Of a stretch of 42,543 nt of DNA, positions 32,883 through 40,624 are shown in pieces (position 1 is the stretch's first letter; the number at the start of each line of letters is the position of its first letter). The stretch is from UBA1163 sp049513055 (GTDB lineage Bacteria > Desulfobacterota > BSN033 > UBA1163): positions 1 through 42,543 of the forward strand of contig JBEKWN010000034.1 of NCBI GenBank assembly GCA_049513055.1, in the 5' to 3' direction. A model generated the notes under the pieces. The model saw only the letters and a program-made list of their open reading frames with translations, made no database searches and was not told the origin of the DNA. The position numbers and the translations under genes are program-made.

Positions 32883-33815
32883 TTACACTCCTTTTTTTGC
32901 CTTCTCTCTCAATTGTTCATATTCCTGATGGACTCTTTTTTCAATCTCCTCGATCATGTCATCCGTGAGGTGGCGAAACCGACCCTGAAGCTTGAGGTAT
33001 TCCTTGATAGGTTTCAATTTCGGGAAATCAATATTCAAACGATATTGACCTCTCTCAACCTCATAAATAGGAAAAATCCCTGTCTCTACAGCCAACCGAC
33101 CCAGTTTGACCGAAAGTTCTGGTGCCGACCTCCATCCGGTAGGGCAAACAGAAAGAATATGGACATAAGCAGGCCCCTCCATATCAGCTGCCTTCTTCAC
33201 TTTCTGCACCAAGTCGATTGGATAGCTGGGGCAGGCTGTGGCCACATAAGGAATATTATGAGCCGCTGCGATAGCAGGCATATTTTTTTTCCATGTGATC
33301 TGCCCCATTTGAACCCTTCCAACAGGAGAGGTGGTTGTGGAGGCACCAAAAGGCGTCGAGGAGGACCTCTGGATACCGGTATTCATATAGGCCTCGTTGT
33401 CGGTGCAGACGTAGAGAAAGTTGTGACCTCTCTCAAGGGCACCTGAAAGGGCTTGGAGTCCAATGTCTGCTGTCCCACCATCTCCAGCCATGGCAAGGGT
33501 GACTATTTTCTTACGAGGAATTCTCCCCTTTCTCATCAAGACCTTTAAGGCTGATTCGATGCCCGAGGCAACGGCTGCAGTATTCTCAAAAGCCACATGG
33601 AACCAGGGCACCCTCCATGAAGTGTAGGGAAGCGGAGAAGAGACGATCTCCATACAGCCCGTGGCCGCAGCAATGATCACATTCCTTCCCAATGCTTTGG
33701 CAACTAATCTCACTGCCAATGCCTCGGCGCATCCCTGACAGGACCGATGGCCTGGTGCAAAGTATTCTTTTTGAGTCAAAGTCCGAACTGCAAAAACATT
33801 TAAATTTTCAGTCAT
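32883..33815 (-). CDS. porB: Pyruvate (2-oxoacid):ferredoxin oxidoreductase beta subunit
   Basis: Thiamine-pyrophosphate subunit of 310 residues. GHRSCQGCAEALAVRLV and AATGCMEIV hold cluster cysteines, and LAMAGDGGTADIGLQAL with NEAYMNTGIQRS is the TPP-Mg site. A cysteine in ATACPSYPIDLV and the HILSVCPTGW region are also typical. It overlaps porA by ATGA. The four-gene arrangement with separate gamma and delta subunits is the usual one in anaerobes. Pyruvate is the likely substrate, but branched-chain oxoacids cannot be excluded. Confidence 0.9.
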   Translation of the reverse strand: MTENLNVFAVRTLTQKEYFAPGHRSCQGCAEALAVRLVAKALGRNVIIAAATGCMEIVSSPLPYTSWRVPWFHVAFENTAAVASGIESALKVLMRKGRIPRKKIVTLAMAGDGGTADIGLQALSGALERGHNFLYVCTDNEAYMNTGIQRSSSTPFGASTTTSPVGRVQMGQITWKKNMPAIAAAHNIPYVATACPSYPIDLVQKVKKAADMEGPAYVHILSVCPTGWRSAPELSVKLGRLAVETGIFPIYEVERGQYRLNIDFPKLKPIKEYLKLQGRFRHLTDDMIEEIEKRVHQEYEQLREKAKKGV

Positions 33816-34984
33816 CCTCTCACCCCATAAATTTCGAAACCTTCTTTATTTCCTTCTTCAATCTCGATTTCAGCCTTATCCACCATCTTGATGAAGTCTG
33901 AAGGAGTTACATCCCTTCCTGAAATCCCTGCCACGAAGTTATACACGGATGGTCTCTGGTCCTTCCCGTAAAGGGCTGCCTTCACTTCCGATGCTACAGG
34001 TCCACAAGCCCCAACAGAGATTGCCCGGTCGATCACGACCAACTGTTTTGCATGGAGGGTGGCCTTTTTCAAATCATCAAAAGGGAAAGGACGCCAGAGC
34101 CGAATTTTCACGAGCCCAACAGATCTTCCCTCCTCCCGCATCTTATCCACGGCTACAGAAGCAGTCTCACCACAACTTCCCATGGTGACCAGTAGGGTAT
34201 CGGCATCCTCTGCTTTATAGGTCTCGACGGGATGATAATACCTTCCTGTCATGTCTCCAAAGGCCTTCCAGGTTTCTAAGATCTTAGGCATCGAAGATCG
34301 AAGAGCCTCCTCCTGGGCTTTTTTAGCCTCTGCAAAAATACTCGGAAGCGCAAAAGCACCCATGGTGACCGGATGATCAGGGTGCAGACTATGAACGGGC
34401 TGATAAGGAGGAAGATATTGATCAATCTTTTCTTGAGGGATCAGTTCAATCGGTTCGATCACATGGCTGAGGATGAATCCATCCATATTGATGATGACAG
34501 GAAAGAGAACATTTCTGTCCTCCGCTAATCGATAGGACACAAACACATGATCATAGACCTCCTGGCCATTCTCCATAAAGAATTGGATCCACCCACAGTC
34601 CCGAATGGACATCACATCACTGTGATCGTTCCATATGCTCAAGGGAGCGGAAAGCGTTCGATTCGAAATAATCATGAGCATCGGTAACCTCAACCCCGAT
34701 GCAATATAAGTGATCTCACTCATCAGGGCTAACCCCTGAGAGCTCGTACAGGTGAACGTCCTTGCCCCGGTCGCCGCTGCCCCCACGCAGACACTCAAGG
34801 CGGAGTGCTCAGATTCCACACAAAAGAATTCTGCATCGAGCTCTCCATTTGCCACCAGTTCTGAGAGATGCTCAACAATATGCGTTTGAGGCGTAATGGG
34901 ATAGGCTGAGATCACATCCACATTGGCCTGCTTGACCGCTTCAGCGGCAGCGATTGAAACCTCCATTCCAATCCTTTTTCCCAT
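33812..34984 (-). CDS. porA: Pyruvate (2-oxoacid):ferredoxin oxidoreductase alpha subunit
   Basis: A 390-residue subunit that binds the oxoacid and the TPP ring. It opens MGKRIGMEVSIAAAEAVKQ, followed by AYPITPQTHIVEHLSEL (the substrate-binding PITP motif), SEHSALSVCVGAAATGARTFTCTSSQGLALM, and a C-terminal transketolase-like domain (TLLVTMGSCGETASVAVDKMR; VGLVKIRLWRPFP). It starts directly after porD with no gap and ends inside the start of porB. It catalyses oxidative decarboxylation of pyruvate to acetyl-CoA with PorB. Confidence 0.9.
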   Translation of the reverse strand: MGKRIGMEVSIAAAEAVKQANVDVISAYPITPQTHIVEHLSELVANGELDAEFFCVESEHSALSVCVGAAATGARTFTCTSSQGLALMSEITYIASGLRLPMLMIISNRTLSAPLSIWNDHSDVMSIRDCGWIQFFMENGQEVYDHVFVSYRLAEDRNVLFPVIINMDGFILSHVIEPIELIPQEKIDQYLPPYQPVHSLHPDHPVTMGAFALPSIFAEAKKAQEEALRSSMPKILETWKAFGDMTGRYYHPVETYKAEDADTLLVTMGSCGETASVAVDKMREEGRSVGLVKIRLWRPFPFDDLKKATLHAKQLVVIDRAISVGACGPVASEVKAALYGKDQRPSVYNFVAGISGRDVTPSDFIKMVDKAEIEIEEGNKEGFEIYGVRG

Positions 34985-35284
34985 TTATTTCTCCTCCTCT
35001 TCCAGCACCATGGTGATGGCTCCGGTGGGACATTCTTTTGCACAGATGCCACAACCCTTGCAATAGAAAAGGTCCGCGATGAAATAACCTTCTTCGTTCA
35101 GGTTATAGGCCATGTCCGGACAGAAGATGTAACACAATCCACAATGGATACAGAGCTCCTTGTTCAGAGCTGGTTTAAGGGTCTTCCAATCCCCCGTCCG
35201 ATATTGGCTGGCATTTCCAGGCTCTAAGATGATGTTTCCGACTGTCAATTCCTTCCATGTCCATTCTGATTCAGGTTTTGTCAT
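34985..35284 (-). CDS. porD: Pyruvate (2-oxoacid):ferredoxin oxidoreductase delta subunit
   Basis: A ferredoxin-like subunit of 99 residues with two [4Fe-4S] motifs, CIHCGLCYIFCPD and CKGCGICAKECPTGA. It carries electrons from the TPP site to soluble ferredoxin or, here perhaps, to the NuoEFG-like subunits. The N-terminal 35 residues (WTWKELTVGNIILEPG) are typical of PorD. A strong hairpin lies between it and porG. Confidence 0.9.
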   Translation of the reverse strand: MTKPESEWTWKELTVGNIILEPGNASQYRTGDWKTLKPALNKELCIHCGLCYIFCPDMAYNLNEEGYFIADLFYCKGCGICAKECPTGAITMVLEEEEK

Positions 35285-35317
35285 ACCTTTCTACCTCTTC
35301 TAATTGAATAATTTATA

Positions 35318-35356
35318 TCCCCCAAACCCTCCTTGGCTAAAGGAGGGTTTGGGGGA
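35318..35356. repeat. Long hairpin in the porG-porD gap
   Basis: A perfect 17-bp stem (35318-35334 with 35340-35356; CCCCCAAACCCTCC arm) and a 5-base loop. There is no clear T-run on the minus strand, so it is more likely an mRNA processing or stabilising hairpin, or a repeat, than a full terminator. Confidence 0.65.
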
Positions 35357-35366
35357 TTATTGAAAT

Positions 35367-35915
35367 TTATTGAATGAGGATGGTTTCCTGATAGGCTCTC
35401 TCGAAAGCAGAAATGTTCTTTTCGGCAATTCGGCCAAACCGCTCCTTCAAAGGAGACACAAAAGACTCCTTCTTGACCAATCCCGAGGCCCTCACCAAAG
35501 ATCCAAGCATTGTTGTATTCGTAATGGGAAGACCAAGAACCTCCCTTGCAATCTTGACCGCGTCCACCACTCCGATCCGGTTTTTTATCTTCAGATCTTC
35601 TTTCACTTTTTCAGGAGAATCATTGCTTGTGGTAACCAGAATACCCTCCGGCTTTAAGCCAGAGGCGACATTGACAATTTTTAAAAGGGAGGCATCAAGG
35701 ACGACCACGATATCGGGTTCGTAGATATTGGCTCTGATCTTAATGGGTTGGTCGCTGATCCGACAGAAAGCAAGTACTGGCGCTCCTCTTCGCTCCGGAC
35801 CAAAGCTTGGAAAAGCTTGAGCATACTTACCTTCTTCAATAGCTGCCAGGGCTAAAAGTTCCGCTGAAGTTACAGCTCCCTGGCCACCTCTTCCGTGAAA
35901 TCTAATCTCAATCAT
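35367..35915 (-). CDS. porG: Pyruvate (2-oxoacid):ferredoxin oxidoreductase gamma subunit
   Basis: A 182-residue gamma subunit. It begins [24 protein letters not shown], the family signature, followed by [22 protein letters not shown] and [12 protein letters not shown]. It is the first gene of the por-nuo operon, 24 bases from a predicted promoter start. Gamma serves the CoA-binding and structural role with alpha and beta in the heterotetramer. Confidence 0.9.
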
Positions 35916-35946
35916 CTTATTCTCCTGAATTTATTCAAACATTTAT

Positions 35947-35975
35947 AATATACTATATTTTTGATGGTTTTTCAA
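35947..35975 (-). promoter_or_regulatory. por-nuo operon promoter
   Basis: -35 TTGAAA (35970-35975), a 17-base spacer, and -10 TATATT (35947-35952) on the minus strand. Expected start is near 35940, 25 bases before the porG ATG. Confidence 0.55.
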
Positions 35976-36102
35976 TAATAAAAAATTTAAAAAAATCAAA
36001 TAGTTAAGACAACATGACTGGTTCATAACCTATATATAACCTGAACTTTCAATTATTTGCGTTAACGTTAACAAGCAACCATATAAATGTCAATAAAAAA
36101 TC

Positions 36103-36702
36103 CTAAATCTCTCTTCGGCCCTCAAGCGCTTTTGATAAAGTCATCCCATCTGAGTATTCAATCTCGCTCCCCATTGGAATTCCATAGGCGATCCTTGTCA
36201 CTTTTACAACCATGGGTTTAATGAGATCGGTAAGATAAAGGGCGGTGGCCCCCCCCTCGACAGTTGGATTGGTGGCCAGAATCACCTCGGAAATCTTTTC
36301 GCTCTGAAGTCTTTTCAACAGTTCTTTAATCTTGAGGTCATCGGGCCCAACACCTTCTAAAGGGGAAATTGTACCGTGTAACACGTGGTACCTTCCGTTA
36401 AAAACGCCCGTGTTCTCGATGGCAATGAGGTCGTTCGGTCCTTCAACCACACAAAGGATCTCCCGGGATCGGCGCTCATCTTGGCAAATCCGGCAGGGAT
36501 CTTCATCTGTCAGATTGAAACAGGCGGAGCAAAGGCGGATCTTTTCTTTTACATCCAAAATTGCCCTGGCCAGTTCCTGAGCCTCTGATGGATTGCTCCG
36601 CAAAATATGGAAGGCCAGTCTGGAAGCGGTCTTTTTCCCAATTCCCGGGAGTCTCGTCAGGGCTTCTATGAGGTGATCAATGGGCTTGGCATAGAGGGCC
36701 AT
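36103..36702 (-). CDS. recR: Recombination mediator RecR
   Basis: Helps load RecA at gaps, with RecO and RecF. Of 199 residues, the normal length. N-terminal helix-hairpin-helix (LTRLPGIGKKTASRLAFHIL), zinc finger C58-SA-C61 ... C70-RI-C73, Toprim domain (LCVVEGPNDLIAIE, TNPTVEGGATALYL), and C-terminal RIAYGIPMGSEIEYSDGMTLSKALEGR. In many bacteria it follows dnaX and ybaB in one operon; here an IS30 remnant lies between, so recR needs read-through or its own promoter. Confidence 0.95.
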   Translation of the reverse strand: MALYAKPIDHLIEALTRLPGIGKKTASRLAFHILRSNPSEAQELARAILDVKEKIRLCSACFNLTDEDPCRICQDERRSREILCVVEGPNDLIAIENTGVFNGRYHVLHGTISPLEGVGPDDLKIKELLKRLQSEKISEVILATNPTVEGGATALYLTDLIKPMVVKVTRIAYGIPMGSEIEYSDGMTLSKALEGRREI

Positions 36703-36796
36703 AGTTTTTTCACTTTAAATTCGAAGCACGAATACGAAATAAGGTTTTTTAAATCCAAATTTCAAAATCTAAATGTCAAACCCAAGTTCAATAAGC

Positions 36797-37613
36797 AAGT
36801 GCAACACTTTTAGGTTTAGGGCTTCCGCATTATGATTGCGGGATGATGCCAAAAACCTACAAACACTTAGACGCAAATGAAAGAGATATTCTCGCCGTCC
36901 TCAAAAGCAACGGCAGATCGTTACGGGAAATCTCCACCATTCTCAAGCGGAGTCCCAGCACCCTTTCACGGGAGCTTCAGCGAAATGCCCCTCCGATCAA
37001 TGGATTTACCAGGAGGCTACCCATCTCATTTTGTCCCTGGTGCGAGCCCATCGCAAGCCCAAACACAGAGGGTACTCCCGGAAACATAAAAAATCGCATA
37101 TTCCAGAGAGGATCTCGATCCAAGAGCGTCCTCAAACCGTTCTCAGGCGCCTTCACATCGGCCATTGGGAAACGGACACCATCAGCTGTCGCAAAAGCTA
37201 CCAGGCGGTGCAAGTGACCGTGGAACGCAAAGCCCGATATGCCAAGTTGGCGAAACTCAAGACCAAAAGTTCAAGAGCCATGAGCGTTGCCTTGACTCGA
37301 AGACTCAACCGCTATCCTACAAACCTTAGGCTGTCGATCACTTACGACAACGGACCTGAGAATGCAGAGCATATGCGCACCAATAAAATTCTTGGGACAT
37401 GCTCTTACTTTTGTGAACCATTCCATAGTTACGAACGCGGTACGGTTGAAAATACCATTGGTCTCGTTAGACGCTTCTTGCCAAAGAAGACCAACTTGGC
37501 TAAGATCTCACAAGACCATTTAGTAAAAATCGAATACCGGCTCAATAACCGTCCGAGAAAATGTCTCGGATTCAAAACACCGGCGGAGGTCTTCAAAGCC
37601 GAGTGTTGAACTT
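36797..37613 (+). mobile_element. IS30-family insertion sequence remnant
   Basis: Imperfect 13-base inverted ends (AAGTGCAACACTT at 36797-36809 and GAGTGTTGAACTT at 37601-37613; 11 of 13 match). It encloses a broken transposase. The length of about 820 bases is shorter than usual for the family because the gene has lost an internal part. It sits inside repeat sequence between recR and ybaB. Confidence 0.75.
36843..37609 (+). pseudogene. IS30-family transposase, internally deleted and frameshifted
   Basis: The N-terminal helix-turn-helix (YKHLDANERDILAVL ... GRSLREISTILKRSPSTLSREL) is in the frame of ATG 36843 up to about 37004. The rest continues one base off, from TAC 37007 (YQEATHLILSLVRAHRKPK, then HIPERISIQERP). 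All three catalytic acids survive: D in GHWETDTIS, D in TYDNGPENAEH, and E in ERGTVENTIG. The middle of the protein that normally links the two parts (about 60-80 residues, ending SHxxIYxWI) is absent, so deletion and frameshift coincide. The gene should be inactive unless rescued by frameshifting, which could not restore the lost part. Confidence 0.8.
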
Positions 37614-37634
37614 AATGGTTGAATCCAGGAAATA

Positions 37635-37690
37635 AATGTCAAAGTCCGAAATTAAAATATTTTAAAATTTGAACTTTGGCATTTGACATT
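37635..37690. repeat. Palindromic repeat with AATGTCAAA / TTTGACATT ends, copy 2
   Basis: The same 9-base arms as at 12827-12941, here 56 bases apart, with an inner TTTAAAATTTGAACTTTGG half. A further AATGTCAAA at 36772 lies on the other side of the IS remnant, so the insertion may have split a repeat cluster. Confidence 0.55.
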
Positions 37691-37702
37691 TTCATTAGTA
37701 GG

Positions 37703-38017
37703 TTAAAACAACCCTGGTATGTTCAACCCACCGGTGACCTTTTTCATCTCCTCTGTCATCATCTCCTGGGATTTTCGGATGGCCTCATTCACAGCCGCTA
37801 CCATTAAATCTTGCAGCATTTCAATGTCTTCTCGATTAACCACTTCTGGGTCGATCCGAATGCTAAGGACTTCCTGCTTCCCATTCATCACGATGTTCAC
37901 CATGCCTCCTCCAGAACTGGCTTCCACCGTTCTACCAGCCATCTCCTCTTGGAGTTGAGAAATTTTGGCATGGATCTGCTGAGCCTGTTTTAATATGTTT
38001 CCCAAACCTTTTGTCAT
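37703..38017 (-). CDS. ybaB: YbaB/EbfC family nucleoid-associated protein
   Basis: A small DNA-binding protein of 104 residues. Typical parts: LGNILKQAQQIHAKISQLQEEMA, VEASSGGGMVNIVMNGKQEVLSIRIDPEVV, EDIEMLQDLMVAAVNEAIRKSQEMM, and the C-terminal GLNIPGLF. Ribosome site AAAAGGAG before ATG 38017. It directly follows dnaX in the usual operon order, but the gap between them is filled by a repeat element. Confidence 0.93.
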   Translation of the reverse strand: MTKGLGNILKQAQQIHAKISQLQEEMAGRTVEASSGGGMVNIVMNGKQEVLSIRIDPEVVNREDIEMLQDLMVAAVNEAIRKSQEMMTEEMKKVTGGLNIPGLF

Positions 38018-38031
38018 GCGCTTCTCCTTTT

Positions 38032-38128
38032 ACCCCGTTAGAAATGTAACCCCGTTGCTCTCCGGCGGGGTTACATTTTAGAATAATTTCGCCGGGGTTT
38101 AATGCCACGCTGGAATTTCTAACGGGGT
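38032..38128. repeat. Short terminal-inverted-repeat element, copy 2
   Basis: Perfect 14-base ends ACCCCGTTAGAAAT (38032-38045) and ATTTCTAACGGGGT (38115-38128), 97 bases in all, with an inner 13-bp hairpin (38042-38054 with 38066-38078). The right end abuts the dnaX stop codon and the left end abuts the ybaB ribosome site. Ends related to the element at 24925. Confidence 0.75.
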
Positions 38129-39877
38129 TTACCCTTCTACAATCTTTCCGTTAAAGAGACGAAGAGCCTCTTGGATGATGGGGTTCTCTTCTTCTCGCTT
38201 TTCTAATCGTTTGTCCAACTCATTGCGGGTGACCTCTCCTTTGTTGAACATCACCCTCCCCTTTGATCCTACCCCCTGGTTCAACGGTGAAATGACTACC
38301 TTCGTCTTCTTTTGAAGATAATCCTGGCAGATCGACTCCAATTGGTTTCGGTTCTCCCTTTCCAACATTCTCTCGTAGTGAAACGAATCTTTGTCGAAGC
38401 CAATCTCAACCTTCTCATCGCTTAGATGAACAAGATTTCCTAAGGCCAAGAACGAACCCAATATGGGGTTCCTCGCTCGTGTAAAATCGACCAACCCTTT
38501 CCAAGTCTCTTCCCAGATTTGGGGAGGGGCGCCACCAAACTCCTCTTCCTTTTTTAAATCCTTCAAATCCTCATTTTTTTCAAAAACCTTTCTCTCGCTG
38601 GTTTGCTCTCGCTTCTTGGGTGATGCTTCTTCTTTTTCTTTGTCTCTTTCCGGATCCTCTGAATGGATAACCCTCCCTAAAGCAGGGGAGGGCTCTTTCT
38701 CCTTCCATCCTTTGGGCAGTTCCTTATTTTCTAAAGCCTCCAACTTCTTCATCATCTCATCGATGGAAAGGATGGGCCGTAACGTGGCCATTCGAATCAA
38801 TGTCATCTCCAGCATGGTCCGAGGAAAAGTGGACTGTGCTATTTCTTGTTCTCCCTTCAAAAGAAGGCTGAAGAGATGATTCAATTGATCGAATTGGAAT
38901 TTCTCCGCCTGTTTTTTAAATAATTCCAATTCCTCTTCCGGCAATTCCATTAACCCTTCCGGATGTTGACTGACCTTGATAAGGATTAAATTTCGAAGAT
39001 ATTGAAGAAGCTCTCGACAGAAATGTTGGAGATCGTATCCAAAGTGGTAGACAGTCTCGATAGCCTCCATGCACCGTTCAACATCCCTATTGGCAATGGC
39101 TTCTATAGTATCGTTGAGAATTTTGCGATCGATGAGTCCAAGGACTTCGGCAATGTCTTCATCACGGATATTTTTTCCTGCATAAGCGATCACCTGGTCG
39201 AGGAGACTTTGAGCATCCCTCAGACTCCCTTCGGATTCTTGGGCAATAGAAAGAAGTCCCCTCTGACTGATTTGGATCTTTTCTTCTTCCACGATCCGTT
39301 TCAGGCTCCCGATGACCTCCCTAAACGGAATTCTCTTAAAATCGTATCGCTGGCATCGTGAAAGGATGGTGGCCGGGATTTTATGGGGTTCGGTGGTGGC
39401 GAAGATAAAGATGATGTGTGGGGGAGGTTCTTCCAAGGTCTTCAATAAGGCATTGAAGGCCTCTTTGGTTAGCATGTGGACCTCATCGATGATGTAAATC
39501 TTGTACCGACTCTTGGCCGGGGTATACCGGACATTCTCCTTCAACTCTCGAATTTCATCAATCCCACGGTTGGAGGCTCCATCGATCTCAATCACATCCA
39601 TCGAAGTCCCGTGGGTAACCTCTTGACAGTTTGTACATTGACCGCAGGGATTAATTTGGGGACCTTTTTCGCAGTTTAGGGCTTTTGCCAGAATACGAGC
39701 CGTAGAAGTCTTGCCAACCCCTCTTGCTCCGGTAAATAAAAAGGCGTGAGCCACCCGTTTTTGTGAAATGGCGTTTTGTAAAGTTTGGGTGATGTGTTGT
39801 TGCCCAACAACCTCCTCAAAGAGTTGCGGCCTCCACTTTCTCGCCAACACTAAATAGGATGTGTCTTCTTTCGCCAT
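38129..39877 (-). CDS. dnaX: DNA polymerase III subunit gamma/tau
   Basis: Clamp-loader ATPase of 582 residues. Walker A G50-ARGVGKTS58, zinc-binding C69, C78, C81 and C84, Walker B IIDEVHML, SRC sensor region (ATILSRCQRYDF), then a clamp-loader collar domain and a charged, less conserved C-terminal part that corresponds to tau. It begins MAKEDTSYLVLARKWRPQLFEEVVGQ, as expected. No slippery A-run for a programmed gamma product is evident. The SRP RNA gene lies just upstream on the same strand. Confidence 0.95.
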   Translation of the reverse strand: MAKEDTSYLVLARKWRPQLFEEVVGQQHITQTLQNAISQKRVAHAFLFTGARGVGKTSTARILAKALNCEKGPQINPCGQCTNCQEVTHGTSMDVIEIDGASNRGIDEIRELKENVRYTPAKSRYKIYIIDEVHMLTKEAFNALLKTLEEPPPHIIFIFATTEPHKIPATILSRCQRYDFKRIPFREVIGSLKRIVEEEKIQISQRGLLSIAQESEGSLRDAQSLLDQVIAYAGKNIRDEDIAEVLGLIDRKILNDTIEAIANRDVERCMEAIETVYHFGYDLQHFCRELLQYLRNLILIKVSQHPEGLMELPEEELELFKKQAEKFQFDQLNHLFSLLLKGEQEIAQSTFPRTMLEMTLIRMATLRPILSIDEMMKKLEALENKELPKGWKEKEPSPALGRVIHSEDPERDKEKEEASPKKREQTSERKVFEKNEDLKDLKKEEEFGGAPPQIWEETWKGLVDFTRARNPILGSFLALGNLVHLSDEKVEIGFDKDSFHYERMLERENRNQLESICQDYLQKKTKVVISPLNQGVGSKGRVMFNKGEVTRNELDKRLEKREEENPIIQEALRLFNGKIVEG

Positions 39878-39954
39878 AGGCTTTGGGTTATGGGCTATTG
39901 GCCATAAGCTACTAACTGCCAGCTATCCGCCATCAGCTTTCATTCTATAAATAA

Positions 39955-40068
39955 CTTGTTGATAGCCAGGCACCCCTGCGGCACACAAAGGGGATTACTA
40001 CCGCTGCTTCCTTCCGGACCTGGCGGGGTTTGTAATCTTTTGTTGCGCAGGACCCGACTATCAACAAG
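39955..40068 (-). ncRNA. ffs: Signal recognition particle RNA (4.5S type)
   Basis: About 114 bases on the minus strand, closed by an 11-bp terminal stem (CTTGTTGATAG / CTATCAACAAG). It contains the conserved SRP apical motif (AGGTCCGGAAGGAAGCAGC, minus strand). A position next to dnaX is common in bacteria. Confidence 0.93.
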
Positions 40069-40147
40069 ATTTCACTTGAAGTGAAATACCTTAAACAATT
40101 AACTTTTAACTCTTAACGGTTGTAAGTTAAATGTTACAAGTTTTTTT

Positions 40148-40189
40148 GTAAAATTTACTTAGCAAATTTTCTGGCGGAGAGGGTGGGAT
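40148..40189. repeat. Direct repeat, left copy (tRNA-Ser 3' end fragment)
   Basis: 42 bases matching 40479-40520 at 38 positions, including 18 identical bases of the 3' end of a tRNA-Ser with CCA. No tRNA continues here; the next 100 bases are GC-rich with an AACCCTTTCCCATT/AATGGGAAAGGGTT hairpin. Confidence 0.7.
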
Positions 40190-40302
40190 GTGCTCATCCG
40201 CTCCGCTCCTTCCGCCTCCCCTTCGGGCCGCCGAACCCTTTCCCATTAAAAATGGGAAAGGGTTCTCATCCCTCATTCCGATTATTTACATTACAATGTA
40301 CA

Positions 40303-40395
40303 TGGCGGAGAGAGAGGGATTCGAACCCTCGATCCCGTTATTAGCGGAATACACGATTTCCAATCGTGCCCCTTCGGCCTCTCGGGCATCTCTCC
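40303..40395 (-). tRNA. tRNA-Ser (anticodon GGA)
   Basis: Minus strand, with encoded CCA at 40303-40305. Acceptor GGAGAGA / TCTCTCC, discriminator G, anticodon loop TTGGAAA with anticodon GGA, long variable arm (TTCCGCTAATAACGGGA region), T loop TTCGAAT. Reads UCC/UCU. Confidence 0.95.
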
Positions 40396-40478
40396 GTGAT
40401 CTCAACAAAGGCGAGATACTTTTAACAATTAACACATTTTACTGTAACTTTTTCTCCATTAGATGTCCTCGGTATTTA

Positions 40479-40520
40479 GTAAAATTTGCCTTGCAAATTT
40501 TTTGGCGGAGAGGGTGGGAT
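40479..40520. repeat. Direct repeat, right copy (overlaps tRNA-Ser(CGA) 3' end)
   Basis: Partner of 40148-40189. The repeat includes 24 bases outside the tRNA and 18 inside it. Confidence 0.7.
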
Positions 40521-40594
40521 TCGAACCCACGTCCCGAGATCATCGGGAACCGCTTTTCGAGAGCGGCGCCTTAAGCCAACTCGGCAACCTCTCC
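40503..40594 (-). tRNA. tRNA-Ser (anticodon CGA)
   Basis: Minus strand, CCA encoded at 40503-40505. Acceptor GGAGAGG / CCTCTCC, anticodon loop CTCGAAA with anticodon CGA, long variable arm (TCCCGATGATCTCGGGA). Reads UCG. Confidence 0.95.
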
Positions 40595-40624
40595 CAGACC
40601 TTCGATACTCTTTACTTTAGAACT

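Noticed and set aside
32739..33446. 235-codon plus-strand ORF opposite porB and nuoE
   Set aside because: It is a shadow of two clearly conserved minus-strand genes; the product has no family features.
36843..37609. Programmed frameshifting in the IS30-type transposase
   Set aside because: There is no classic slippery heptamer, and the linking part of the protein is missing, so frameshifting would not restore it.
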